From Rhizodiscina lignyota (Eukaryota > Ascomycota > Dothideomycetes > Aulographales > Rhizodiscinaceae): 64,000 nucleotides of DNA. The position numbers were made by a program, and so were the translations under genes. The stretch is from the NCBI GenBank assembly GCA_010015805.1, contig ML978122.1:2762453-2826452 (forward strand). The letters run 5' to 3'. Shown here piece after piece: positions 11,156 through 22,950 of this stretch; the stretch's first letter is position 1, and every line of letters starts with the position of its first letter. The notes under the pieces are model-generated. The model did no database searches. It worked only from the letters and a program-made list of their open reading frames with translations, and was not told the origin of the DNA.

Positions 11156-12205
11156 TCACAACTTCCCTGTCAACTTCGCACTGCACTTACTCAGCGTCTC
11201 ACAATTCGCTTTAGCTCCGTTAAGCATCAACGACAGATCCAGGCCTCCCAGGATCCAGCGGCAACCCATCTCGTTGATAAGCCGCTCCATCAGATCGGGC
11301 CGGTGGTAGAGACCGCCAATTCCGAAGATCTTGCCGTGCTTCTTGCACGCGGCGGAGACCTTCTCCAACGCGGCGATGAATCGCGGATGATCAAAATCTG
11401 GTAGCGTACCGATCCTGAGGTACATTGCCGCGTCAGAAGCATTTCAAAACAGGGCCGGATGGAGATGCTTACTCAATGGAGAGATCGTTCGCGCCTACAA
11501 GCAAAACATCACAACCCGGCAGCGCAGCAATGGCATCCACATTCTCCAACGCATCCTTCGTCTCAATCATTAAGAAAACCGTAGATCCCCTCTCATTCAA
11601 CAACGGTGCCGTCACCGGTGCAGGCAGCGGCTTGAGATCAAAGTGCGGCAGGCTGCCCGTCAGACTGCGGTGCCCGACCGGCGGGTACTTCGAGATGCCG
11701 ATGACCTTCTTGGAGTCCTCTACGCCGTGGATGTGCGGCACGACGATGCCCATGGCACCGGCGTCGAGCACGCGCTGGATGAAGCCGTCGCCGCATTGGT
11801 GCGGAACTCGCACGAAAGGGGTGATGCCGGCTTGCATGGCGGTGATGCAGAGTTGGCCGCAGTCTTTCATCGTGAGCGTTGTGTGCTCGAGATCGATGAA
11901 AACGGAGTCATAGCCCGCGGTTTTGGCAACGAGGATGGTTTCTGCGAGGGGAAAGCTGCGGATTCCGAGGGCCTGAGAGATGGGCATTAGTGGAGAGGAT
12001 CATATTCAATCAGACAATGGATAGGGGGTTCAAGATAGGTGTGGTGACATGAAACAACACGACCATTCGCCTCTTCTTTCGCAATGTATTTGCCAATCAA
12101 GTATGAGATATGTGAATTTGAGGTTTGGACCATGCTACCTACAGTGGAAACTTTATTCTGGGCTACACGATCCAACAAATTGTTGGCGTGGAGTTGAGAT
12201 GCCAT
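11156..12205 (-). CDS. HpcH/HpaI-family aldolase (2-keto-3-deoxy acid type)
   Basis: Three exons (12205-12143, 11972-11473, 11414-11156; introns 170 and 58 nt) give 273 residues starting MASQLHANNLLDRVAQNK. The family consists of metal-dependent class II aldolases that split 4-hydroxy-2-oxo acids into pyruvate and an aldehyde; citrate lyase beta-type proteins share the fold. Visible signatures are the catalytic His in FIDLEHTTL, Arg in PFVRVPH, the metal-binding Glu in MIETKDA and Asp in VGANDLS, plus QRVLDAGAMGIVVPHI. The length fits the family. The Met at 11987, inside the first intron, would give a shorter protein, but splicing exon 1 onto ALGIRSFPLAE gives the normal N-terminal strand. 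Substrate unknown; no pathway neighbours. Confidence 0.88.
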
Positions 12206-12586
12206 GTCTATATCCGTATAAATGGAGACGTCCTTCCGACTTCGCTATGTTTTCTCGATACGGAAATTCAGGAAAGTTGGTCGATGGCGAGATATGCTGA
12301 CTGATACAACAAATATGATTCTCAGGACCTTAGACCCATTGAACAGCAATAAGGAATATATTGAAGCTATTAATACTCAACTTTCGCAAGGCGTGGCGTG
12401 GGCCGCCGGTATTGAATGAGTGAGCGGACAGTGTTGTGCCTTTCCCCGCATAACTTATCCGCAACACAACCATCCAAGGTTAACGGAAAAGGCAAGCTCT
12501 ATAATGTCAAAACTATTAAAGGAGACCATATACTGTTGATGCAAACGTATATTTCGTATTGGACTCCTGATCACAGTCACTTCTGT
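12206..12586. other. Intergenic, no feature seen
   Basis: About 380 bp of moderately AT-rich sequence between the aldolase start and the relic reading frame; ORFs of 65-83 codons have no protein character. Confidence 0.5.
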
Positions 12587-13351
12587 TTACAACTTGTTGG
12601 TATCTCCGCGTCGGTTGCATGAGACCCATACTCGGTCGAGCTGCACGAATTGGAAAACTAAACCAACTTGGGATTTCTTTACATCATCGGCCTCCTCATC
12701 GCTACGACGCTTCCTTCCTACAGCCTCGCCGCCATCACGACCTCCTGTCATTGTATTCTGGCTTGTAACGACATCCAGGATCTCATTATCGCTATCAGTC
12801 TCTGATCCTTCACCTGCGGCCTCCGTCGCTCGTGACCTGGCGATAAAGCTGCCCAGGTCGTCATTGGTCCTTTCCGGGGCATCAACGCTTGGAGGAGGAT
12901 TCGCTGGAGCATCAACGCTCGGAGGAGGATTCGCCCGGGCATCATTCGCTTGAGCATCACTACTCGGAGGATTCACTATAGGCGGCTGAACCTAGGAATC
13001 CTGCTGTGTTTGGAGCCCGAGATATGACGGCCCTTGAAGGAAAGAATCTCCGCGACGACTCTCCGGCACTAGCTGAGTGAAATTCACGCGTCGTTGGAAG
13101 GTAGCAAAGTCTGGGGATCGCAAAGGGCGAGGTGGAGGCATAAGCTGGGAGTCCTCCCCCTGAGTACTCCCAGCTTGTGCGTATGTTAAGGGAGCATTCT
13201 CCTTCTCCGTTGGCGGCGGAATAGTGAGTAGTACTCCCTTTATAGGGGACTTAGCACCTAGGGTGCTTGAGGTTGATCGAAGGCTACGACGGCGCTCGTT
13301 TATGTTAATCTAGCCTAAGGGGGACCTCTGTGAAGTACGTAGAGGTGGCAT
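12587..13351 (-). pseudogene. Broken reading frame, probable relic of a repeat-encoded protein
   Basis: One minus-strand frame of 255 codons from ATG at 13351 (MPPLRTSQRSPLG) to a stop at 12587 is interrupted by two TAG codons, at 13310-13312 and 12992-12994, yet reads as coherent protein on both sides of each. It is Pro/Ser/Arg-rich, with LMPPPRPLRSPDFATFQRR in the middle, a tandem ANPPPSVDAP pair, an acidic stretch and a basic GRKRRS patch. No splice sites remove the stops. Both TAGs could be CAG to TAG changes, the CpA to TpA change of fungal repeat-induced point mutation. A transposon or repeat origin is inference; I recognise no transposase domain. Confidence 0.5.
12879..12938 (-). repeat. 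30-bp tandem repeat, two units
   Basis: Two adjacent 30-bp units (12879-12908, 12909-12938) differ at only a few positions and encode ANPPPSVDAP twice on the minus strand, inside the broken reading frame. Confidence 0.75.
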
Positions 13352-15135
13352 TTCGATGATTTCAATAAAATAAATGACAAAGGAACGAGTTAATGAGTGA
13401 ATAGGTACAAGGTATAGCAAAAACAACAAATAAATATAGTAAATTAATGATTGTATACGAATTCGAAGCTTCGTTGCCAGGATATTTGAAAAGGAGGGTG
13501 AGGCTATTCGGGAAATTATAGCCAAGTGTCAGGGATTCTTAGTAATTAGCTAATAAACCTGGACTAGCGTGCACGGGTGACCGGCACAGGCCACCGCAAA
13601 CAACAAGAAATCACTGGTGGTGGGGGGTGGCAGCGTGATTGCAAAATGCTGTAGTAAACCGCTGTTCAAGGTTGCCGTTAGTTTTAGGTAGCCGGGGCTA
13701 GTTTAACATTATTCAATATCAAGAAGCAGAGCAGCAGACTTTCATGACTCCTGAATGATATTCATGGGAAATACAATAATGTGACTGAACATGCCGATGT
13801 TTTGGATATGGCCAATATCATCACTTTTGGGGACTTTGTAGTCGCCGACTGATAGCTCTTAGGTTCCCGTACGGTGTCTGAAAACATGAATCAGTGTATC
13901 GCCGACAGTAAGATGAGAGTGATAAGATCGCAAAGTCAAAGGCGAAGAGTTGCGTTCTTTGGAGAATAGCCAGGTCGTAAGGACAGATTTCTGATATTGC
14001 TGCGGCTTGCGACAAGCTTCTTCATTAGATGCGCAGGGGAAAGAGATAAGATCCACTTCAGACGCATTGTACGAGCCGGGAAGGCTATTGAATATCGGCC
14101 GACGGATACTCCGTATACGTGTTTGAAGGCGTCTTTCGTCCGTTCGAAAGCTGAACATTCGCCACCGGACCACTCTTGAAATACGATACCAATCAACAAC
14201 AAAGCATCTTTTTGCTAAGTAAGCGGGCCTATTGTTGAAGAGGATGTCTTTGTAATAAGCACTATTCCTTCTTAATTGCACCATGCGAAACGAGCGACCA
14301 ATCTTCGCATTACCACAGATCCCGTTTAATGATCACTTTCAGCTGCGGAGCTAATCATTAGAGTCCGGATTAGGTATCATATACCGGTTTGAGAGTGATT
14401 ATGGAATCTTTGGGACGTGAAAATCGCTTATAAGTATGCAGTCCAATGGGGAGTAAGCAATAATATATGATTCTCCCAAAGAGGGGTATTTCTTAAACAC
14501 CTCTGCGATATCCCTAACAGCCATCCTAGTCTCATTAGCCTCATTCAGCTTAGTCGCTACTTTCCTTCAACTCCACGTCTCGTTTCTGCATATACCGGAG
14601 GCGTATCGAAAGCCCGCTTGCTAAGCTACCATGCTAAAGTCTGAGATCATAAGCTTATCTTGGACATGCCCTTTCTCGAGCATCAATACCCCGGATCGCA
14701 TGCATGCGAGCCCTTGTCAGCCGCTTTTCAATTTGGACAGATCGGACGATGAAAGACGGCGAAAGAGGATTCCTCATAATTCGACAGCATCAATCTCTAT
14801 TTAATCGAGTCTGGTTAAGCTTCGTCTGACACTTGCATGGACAATCTGGCTGGATGTAGCTAAATTCCACTCTGACTCTTACATACTCTAGCGGCATGGA
14901 TCAAAGCTTCGGTCAAAATATCGGGTTGTCCAGTAGATGTAGAAGATGTCGACCATAGGGCGTTGGACCCTGCGATCGGCTGTTTCCCTCAAACTAATAA
15001 ACAATTTATATACAGCTCTCGCTTACTTATTTCGGTTTTAAGGACTCCTGTTCAGAGTTAGATTCGAAAAGAAAGGAGACTCAAACTATCTATCAAATTT
15101 GTCTTGTCAACTCAACCATTTCCCAATTACTCACA
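13352..15135. other. Gene-poor stretch with possible coding remnants
   Basis: About 1.8 kb with no supported intact gene. Minus-strand ORFs at 13859-14284 and 13936-14202 overlap in different frames, and neither has a recognisable domain. On the minus strand around 14563-14399 a 54-codon segment (with TRMAVRDIAEVFKKYPSLG) reads like a helical protein but has no start and follows a stop, so it may be a decayed gene end. The last 100 bp are the probable leader of the aldehyde dehydrogenase gene. Confidence 0.4.
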
Positions 15136-16747
15136 ATGGCAGTCAAGAATGTCCTCCAGTATACTCCAGTCGAGGAGATACCAGCGATGGTAAAGAGCTT
15201 GGACGACGTCTTCCGCTCCGACAAGACTGAGTCCGTGGAATGGCGCAAGGGCCAGATCAAGCAGTTGTGGCGTATGATGGACGAGAAAGAGGCAGAATTT
15301 CAAGAGGCCCTCCGACTTGACGAGGGGAAGCCGCAATTTGAAGCTCAAGTGTTCGAAATGGGCCTTGTGAAGAATGACTGCCTGCATATGCTTGCGGAAT
15401 TAGATGGTTACCTGGAGCCGGAGGCTGTCGCAGTCCCTCCGCCATTCGAGTACTGGCAGCCGAAGATCCTACGACAGCCAAAGGGAGTTGCTCTGATCAT
15501 AGCCCCATGGAATTTTCCTATCAATCTGACAATGCTCCCTCTCCTGGGCAATATCGCTGCTGGAAACACAGTCGTCATCAAACCGAGCGAGTATACGCCT
15601 CATACCGCGCAAAGGCTTGCGGAATTTCTTCCTCAATATCTAGATCCCGATTGCTTCAAAGTCGTTAATGGCGATGCGCCCATCGTAGAGGCACTCTTGG
15701 AACAAAAATTCGATGTCATTTTGTTTACTGGCTCGAGGAAGAACGGTCATAGTGTGATGGCAGCTGCGGCAAAGCATCTCACTCCTGTCATCCTTGAACT
15801 TGGCGGCAAGAGCCCTGTCATCATTTCAGATAAGGCGAATCTGCCCATCATCGCCAAGCGCCTTGCTTGGGGGAAGTTCTGGAATCTTGGACAAATCTGT
15901 ATGGTGCCTGACTACGCTCTTGTTCAGGAGAGTGTGTACGATGAGTTTGTGGAGTTGCTCAAGAAGGTATGATCAGACTTCTCTACACTGCTCCAATGAT
16001 ATGCCAACAAAATATACAACAGGAAATCGAAAGCCAATATGGACCCAATCCCCGAAAGGTTACGGCTCGGATCATCAATGAGAACCACTTCCAGCGCTTG
16101 TCAAAACTGCTGTCCGGGACGAAGGGCAAATTTGCAGTCGGAGGGAAGGATCTCAGTATTGATGAACTCTTCATTGAGCCGACGGTCATTAGAGACGTAT
16201 CGGAAGACGACGTCGTCATGCAAGACGAAATCTTCGGCCCTATCTTGCCCGTACTCAAATACCAGAAACTTGAGGACGTCCGCGCGATGGTTCGTAAAAT
16301 CGACGAGAACCCACTCGGCGGATACATTTGCAGTGAAGATCAAGCAGAGATCGACTACGTGGTGAAGTACATACGCGCAGGGGACGTAAGCGTCAATGGT
16401 ACAGTGCTTCGCAGCATCCTTGTTTGCATTTATAGGCTAACTTATCCTTCCCCAGATATGATGGCCCACATCGCAGTAACAGGAGCCCCATTCGGAGGTA
16501 TGCAGGCTTTTTTTCACGCCTCTTGACAATCGGTCGACTGCTTACACACATTTTAGGTCAAGGCGGTAGCGGTATGGGCCGGTATAGAGGCAAAGGAAGC
16601 ATCCTCGCGTTCACTCATCCCAAGAGCAACGCCACTGTCTCGACGTCCGATCAGTTCGAGGGCATGCTGAGCTGGAGGTACAAGAACGGGGAACGTGTGG
16701 GAGATTATGATTTTTACAAGCAGCATCTGGAGCCTGCTCTGAACTGA
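15136..16747 (+). CDS. Aldehyde dehydrogenase, ALDH3/fatty-aldehyde type
   Basis: Four exons (15136-15966, 16023-16398, 16456-16497, 16557-16747; introns 56, 57 and 59 nt) give 479 residues. The enzyme oxidises aldehydes to acids with NAD(P). Motifs in order: APWNFPIN (catalytic Asn), KPSEYTP, FTGSRKNG (cofactor loop), LELGGKSPV (general base Glu), LGQICMVPDY (nucleophile Cys), EIFGPILPV and GAPFGGQGGSGMGRYRGK. The absence of long N-terminal extensions and the GxGMGxYxGK ending place it with ALDH3-type enzymes such as yeast HFD1, which act on fatty or hexadecenal-like aldehydes. There is no clear C-terminal hydrophobic anchor, so it is probably soluble. The usual NxGQTC around the nucleophile is NLGQIC here. 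Substrate inferred. Confidence 0.92.
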
Positions 16748-16816
16748 GATTTTCCATCGATCTTACAAGGGCTCCATGTTCAAAGGAATTGTTAGGAACT
16801 CTCCTTAGCTTTAGGA

Positions 16817-17191
16817 TTAACCCAATATCAAGGGTGACAAAAAAAGTCGCATCCCAACTGCGACGCCTTGAACTGCTAGGCTGTACGGAGTAGTCCTCGT
16901 TCGTTTGTCGATGTCATCTTCGAAGAAGATGTGCGTACTCCAGAAGTACTTTCCTGAGCATGTCAAACTAAGCTTCTGGATGTGCTCTCGCTCGCATTGG
17001 AGAGCAAACCTCATCTGCGCTAGACTTAGAGGTACATACACCCTCAACCTACGCCGTGGCGCGTCAGTTCCGTCAGTTCCGTCAGCCTTGGCCGCTATTT
17101 CTCGTTGAATAGCGGAGTTGACCGCTCGCAAAAAGTCGCTCGGGCTAGAAAGATTTGATGATGTTTGATTCCCGCAAGATACCCAAATCAT
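16817..17191 (-). CDS. Possible small hypothetical protein
   Basis: A single-exon 124-codon frame from ATG at 17191 (MIWVSCGNQTSS) to TAA. The middle (SDFLRAVNSAIQREIAAKA, then TDGTDG from a short tandem repeat, then RRRLRVYVPLSLAQMRFAL) has plausible helix-like character. There is no known domain, no splice support and no homologue I recognise. It ends 70 bp from the aldehyde dehydrogenase stop, convergently. It may be spurious. Confidence 0.25.
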   Translation of the reverse strand: MIWVSCGNQTSSNLSSPSDFLRAVNSAIQREIAAKADGTDGTDAPRRRLRVYVPLSLAQMRFALQCEREHIQKLSLTCSGKYFWSTHIFFEDDIDKRTRTTPYSLAVQGVAVGMRLFLSPLILG

Positions 17192-17753
17192 TTGAGACGT
17201 TCAAAGTAAACCGTACTGTCAGTCAGGCAGGGAGGACGAAATGGATTCGACTAGAGTAGCTCTGCTCTACCTTGCTACGGCACGGGTTCGGCCCGATGCG
17301 CTTCAACACCCCCCCCTGCGCCACACCTCTGGGGAGTCAATCCACATTTCGCGTCAAATGGCAGGACAGCACCATGGGCCAGATGATGACCATTTACGAT
17401 CGTATGCGCACCTACGCAATTCCCACGACCTGGGAAGGTGGCTTCAAACTGTTGAAGATGATTGGATTCTGGTGCGCCCGCAGCCTCAATGGCGTTCTCT
17501 ATGTTTCAGGACTGCGGTGCAGCGGCAGAAACGGCGATACGCACGTCAGCCTTGCGGCACAGCAGTCCTGAATTAATGTACCGAAAGCTCTCTGTGCATA
17601 CGATGGCTCTGAGATTACTGCCGTGTCTTCATTTTGCTTCAACTTATGTATCTCAATATTCTCGCTTTCCAATTGTTTAGTAGTTTCTTTTCACCTAGAC
17701 AGGATTCTGACTGAATGATCTCCATTTTCGATTCATTGGTCCACATATAAACC
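17192..17753. other. Upstream region of the GHKL/NO VEIN-like gene
   Basis: About 560 bp. A plus-strand frame at 17260-17571 contains KWQDSTMGQMMTIYDRMRT and looks mildly protein-like but has no ATG at its beginning and no domain I know. The antisense frame is equally open, so neither is called. Confidence 0.35.
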
Positions 17754-20700
17754 ATGGACGATTCTTCTGTAGAGGATGCACGAGAGTTCATCGATAAGCT
17801 ACGATATGAAAATGGGGGCCTGACAAAAGAGGATAGAGAATATCTAGAAAACAGACCCACACTGCGTCAATCGTATGACAATCTACGCCGGAAGCTTGGG
17901 GTATCAACAAGAACGTGAGTTACTTCTAAAAAAAAATCATGCATCTTGGGTGTCCTGCCGATCCATACCGTGCTAATGTCTGAGTATCTAAAATAGTCTC
18001 GCTGAACAGTTATACGCAAAAGACACCCGCTTTGTGTACGAACTTATCCAGAATGCCGAAGACAACAACTACACTACTGTGAATGGCTTATCTGACCTCC
18101 CCTGGCTTCGTTTCGGCCTGTACCAAGATCGAATCGAGATTGATTCAAACGAAGATGGTTTCTCAAGGGCAAACATCAGAGCCATCTGCTCGACTGGCGA
18201 GAGTACCAAGACAAACGTCAGAGGTTACATTGGCGAAAAGGGCATTGGTTTCAAGTCGGTGTTTAAGGTTGCATATAAGGTGCACATTCAGTCCGGAGTA
18301 TATTCATTTGCGTTTGAGCACCAACGCGATGGAAACGACAATGGACTCGGAATGGTCACCCCAGTGAATGAACCACATCGTATAATCCCCGACGTGCGGA
18401 CTCGGATGATACTTTACCTTCTCAAGAGCTGCGATCAAGATTCACTTCGCAAAGATCTCCTCGACCTACCAGAGACCCTCCTGCTGTTCTTGAGGAAGTT
18501 GAAAAGACTGTCGATTCTCATCGCGCTCCAGGAGGATGCACCACAAGAGCGGCATTACTCCTTGACTTCATCCGGAAATCGTGCCACAATCCACAAAGCA
18601 ATACGGCCTTCTATATCGGATTCATCTAGGGATTATTTGATCACGCGTCGATGGGCCTCCAACATGCCACTCGACGGCGCTCGCAAAGGCATCACTGATG
18701 CAGAAATTGTACTTGCGTTCCCACTAGACGCACACAATGCTCCCATTGTCGAGGAGCAGCACGTATTTGCTTTTCTTCCACTGCGAAAGGTTGGCTACAA
18801 GGTCAGCTTAAAATTTTCTTCTGTCGATTTCTCTAATATAATTGACGGGTTTGGCCTAGTTCCTCATTCAATCCGATTTCATCGCCCAGGCAAGCCGTGA
18901 AGATGTGTTCGACAACAAGTGGAATAGACACCTCCTCGAGGAAATCAGTAAAACTTTCATGAACAGCGTCGATGCTTTTTTGGAACACCCAACCCTCAGG
19001 CATTGTTGGGTGCGATACATTCCAACCGACCGGATTGCGGATGAGTTTTGGGGACTTCTTCAAACCCAGATATTCTCCAGGGTCTCTTCTTGCAGCGTGT
19101 TCTCTTCGAGAGACAATTCTCTCTGGAAAGCGAAGGACTTGTACGTGGTGCCTCGTCAATATAGAGACGCCGCTATGCAGCCCTTGATACCTGACTACGT
19201 TGGCGGACCAACCGCATATATATCCGAAGACTACGATACGATCTTAGATGTTCCGATCTTGAGAAAACTAGGAACTACCACTCTGTCAACCGGAGGTTTT
19301 CTGGGCAGGATCAATAAAGATCTTGACCGCCTTCATCCCCGACTCCACACCATGCCGCCTCAGCTTGCAACCGACTGGCACACCAGAGTCGCTGATCAGC
19401 TAATAGCTGCTATTCAATTGAATTCTCGGAACCGTGACTTCCTGCGAAAGTTGCCAATTGTGCCACTGAACAATGGGAGATGGGTCCGAACGTTCAACGC
19501 TAGCGTCTTCTTTCCAACATCAGGCGGGACCGAAATTCCTCCTGACTTACCATTGAACCTCGTCAATGATGACGCACTCCAGAATGAGAGCCGGAAGAAG
19601 CTTTTCAGTCAACTCGGCATCGCTGAGTGTGCGCCAGCGAGGATCTTTCCGCTGATCGAGCAAACATATCCACTTTCCGATCAAAACTTTGACAAGAGCC
19701 TATCCCACGTCAAATTCATGTTCTGGCATCACAAAGAGCTCCCATCTCAAGGTTTACGCGTTTCACTGGCTCCAAACGACAACAGTGATTGGTTCAGGCC
19801 CAGTGACGTAGCGCATGGCTGGGTATACTGCCCCCTTCCTGGAGATGGATACGCCGCATCATCACTTATTCCGGCCTCCCTACCGGAAGAGTTGAGAGGC
19901 GAGATGCATTTTGTCAAGTCTGACTATTACAACATGCTTCGGCAGTGCCCCATCCGGAATGGCCAAGAAGGAGTCGATTGGTTCCGAGAATTCTTCCAAA
20001 TCAAGCATAATGTGCAGCTTTACTGGAGAAAATACTCGACTTCGACTTCATATGAACTGGACTATATTCGCAAGTGGCGTCCAGAGTCTTTGCTTGGGGT
20101 GCTTGAGGCCAGCTGGTTTCAGTATAATGAGTGCAAGGACTGGGACGATTCTTTCGCAGCCGCAGAAGTCCCAATACTTAAGTCACATCAGCGAAAGCGC
20201 CTTGACTCTACATATCTACCTCTTCCAAAGCTCGTATCAATCGTCCGAGGCCTGGATCTCGAAGATGACTTTGGCTTCATTCAAGAGCTACAATCCATTA
20301 CCGAGATTTCCTCCATCAAGTGGTCCTTTTTGAAACGCTTTGGGGTCTCTATCGAAGAGAGCGTGACATTTTGGCTAGCGCTCTTGACTCAAGCAAAGGC
20401 GAAGAAAGATATTGAATGCAGGATTATTTTTGAGATATATCGGAACTTGCAAAAGTTTAGCGCATCGCACGATGGAGACAAAATCCGGTCAGTCTCATCC
20501 TTGTCCGCTTTGCTTGACGTTAGCTAAATCTCAACCATAGGCGCGCCTTTGAACAGGATGTCATCTGTCTACCTCCAGAATCTCAGTCCGACAGTGCGGC
20601 ATGGATCGCCCTTGACTCATGTGTTTGGATGGGACCAGATTGGTTCACCTTCAAGACTCGCTTGGGGGCCTTGAAAGAGTACGGCACACTATACGGCATC

Positions 20701-22950
20701 TTCGTTAACACACTACGCACCAGCGATGCAAATTTGAATGACTTTTTGGCTTACCTACAATCTATTCAAGAATCCAAAACTTATCTGACGTCAAAAGATG
20801 AGGAACGAAAGATTACTTTGCTGTACAAGGAGCTTCAAGGTAACGTTACGGACGACACCGCAGTAAGACTTATTCGGTGCAGTAGTTCCCAAATTTGATA
20901 TCCAGTGTATGAGCCATTCTAATGTTTTTAGATCTCGATTTGAAGACCGAAAGCTTATCTACGATTCCCGAAACCTGACGTGGCATGCTCCATCTTCATG
21001 CATTTGGGCTGAAGATCGGATCCAGCTTCCCAGAAAGGTGTCTCTCGCTTCAGCATATAAGGGGTACCAGTCATTCTTCACCAAGACCCTTGGAGTCACC
21101 AAGCCAAACTTGCAGATGCACATCAATGCTCTGGAGCAGAAAGCTGCAAATGAGCCAGAGAAGCAAGATATACTGCAAGAGATGCTCAACATCTGCGCGT
21201 TCAACCCTACGCCGGATGCCCTCAAGAGACTGGGAAACTGCGAATGCTTTCCAATCAAGCCACAGTTGGGTAACCTCGCTTGGGTCAATGGCTCAAGCGA
21301 TTTCGCAATTATAGATCGTCGTGAATATGGTGAACTTTTCAGCGGAAAACTCAAAATCTTGGATCTCACGTTAGAGGAAGTCCACAGCATCAAGGACTTC
21401 CTCGATGCGATGCAGTTAGAGGAGAGATACTTGTCGAGTGCTGTCAAGCCTAAGACTAGCGCCGAAGGTGGCTCGCTCAGCCGGACACTGACGGATGATC
21501 TGAGAAAGAAATCATATGCGATTTGTCGGTGAGTTTTCACAAGTTCAAGTTCCACACGGCGCTAACCTTTGCAGTTTTGCCGCTCACTTCGGCAGTGCGA
21601 GAGTCAGACGGGACCCAGCTACTGTACAGTCGATGCTTCAGAGCATGGAAGTCTACAGCAGTAGCGGCATATCAATGTCCCTGTCGATCAAACAAGCAGA
21701 CCGTGAGGTGACGATCGATCAAAAGAGAGCCTACTTCCACCTTAAAGAAGAGGAGGGTAAGCTGACACTCTATGTTCCAAAAAATGGGGCCCAGCGACAA
21801 GTATGTTATGCGTCTGAGCTTCCAGCTGCGATTCTCAAACATTTCGGTGCTCAAACTGCGGAATCTGCACGATTTGGCCACGTAATCGCTGCACCTGGCC
21901 TTTCTGCTGTCAACGAGCTTCTCGAAATCAATGGGATCATCGAGGTTGCTGGAATAGAAACACCAAACGACGATAGTGGATACGAATCCGATTCAACAGA
22001 AGGCGTGGATACACCACCTGGCAACTCTGCGACACCGCTCGAGTCGACGTCCTTGCACGAAATAGCACAGTCATCCTCGCATCAGGCCGCGTCTCCCTCT
22101 TCTCGAGAGGCATTCCCTCCAACGGTTGTAGAAGAACCAGAAGTGGCACCAGCTCCCTCAAGTTTTGCACCATCTCGATCTCCTACCCCACAGCCACGAG
22201 TGGACCAGTACAGGGAGCTGTTAGATGTTTTGATTCGGCAAGCACAGGGACTGTCAAGCCTTCCCCATGCTGGACAAACCATTCGGGCAGCGGCGGCTGT
22301 GGAAGACCGTGGACTGAATACTGTATTCGCAGTGGAGTCGTCCACTCCTGGGGAAAGGGAATTTAGGATAGGTGCAGCTGGAGAGCTGTTCGTATGTGTA
22401 TCCTAAAGCGCGACCAGCACCGCAACCAAAGCGTGCTAACATGATACAGGTGTTTGAAGTGCTGAAAAGCCTTGCGCTTCCGAACTTCTCGCTTAACCAT
22501 TGGCAGAGCACGATCCGTGGCCGAGTCAGTGTACATGACGACTACCAGGGTATTCGTAACTGGATAGGCACCGAAACCGCTGATATTGTCTATCACGACT
22601 ACCGTAGTGCGCTCACTGAAAGGCTGATCAGCCTGGGCTATTTGGGCTCCGCGTGGAGAGCCCGCACTCCGACCTACTACATCGAAGTCAAGTCGACTTT
22701 AGGGCTGCTGGAGATGCCGTTCTTCTGCAGTCAACCACAAGTTTCTCGCATGGACGGTATGCGATTGTCGGCCTCAAATCCGCTTTCAAACGATGTCTAT
22801 CTCATCTTCAGAGTATTTACGTTAGGTGACAGAACCGGATTCAAGATCTACTTCGATCCTGGTACTCTAAAGCACGAAGGCGAGTTGGAATTTAGAGCCG
22901 ATAAGTTTGCTGTGACATCACGACTCCGATTTCATCATGACGGGTTATAG
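17754..22950 (+). CDS. Large GHKL ATPase with C-terminal NO VEIN/DUF3883-type domain
   Basis: Seven exons (17754-17914, 17997-18801, 18860-20487, 20541-20876, 20932-21528, 21575-22391, 22450-22950) sum to 1614 residues. A short helical N-terminus leads into a sacsin/Hsp90-like GHKL ATPase (about 54-260) with N box ELIQNAEDN, a G1-like EDGFS, GESTK and G2 GYIGEKGIGFKSVF. A long uncharacterised middle follows, then a Ser/Pro/Glu-rich linker (about 1290-1400), then a C-terminal domain of about 170 residues. Asp in ETADIVYHD (about 1493) and E-x-K in YYIEVKSTLG (1527-1529) resemble the PD-(D/E)XK nuclease-like core of the NO VEIN C-terminal family (DUF3883). Plant NO VEIN acts in development; fungal function is unknown. 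The exon 4/5 junction (GTGCAG donor) is the least certain; it was chosen because it keeps the AVRLIRSRFEDRKLIY helix. Confidence 0.85.

Noticed and set aside
13859-14284. 141-codon minus-strand ORF in the gene-poor region
   Set aside because: Arg/Ser-rich with no domain, overlapped by another equally plausible frame; no splice or start-context support.
17260-17571. Plus-strand ORF containing KWQDSTMGQMMTIYD
   Set aside because: Mildly protein-like, but begins without an ATG, the antisense frame is equally open, and no family is recognised.
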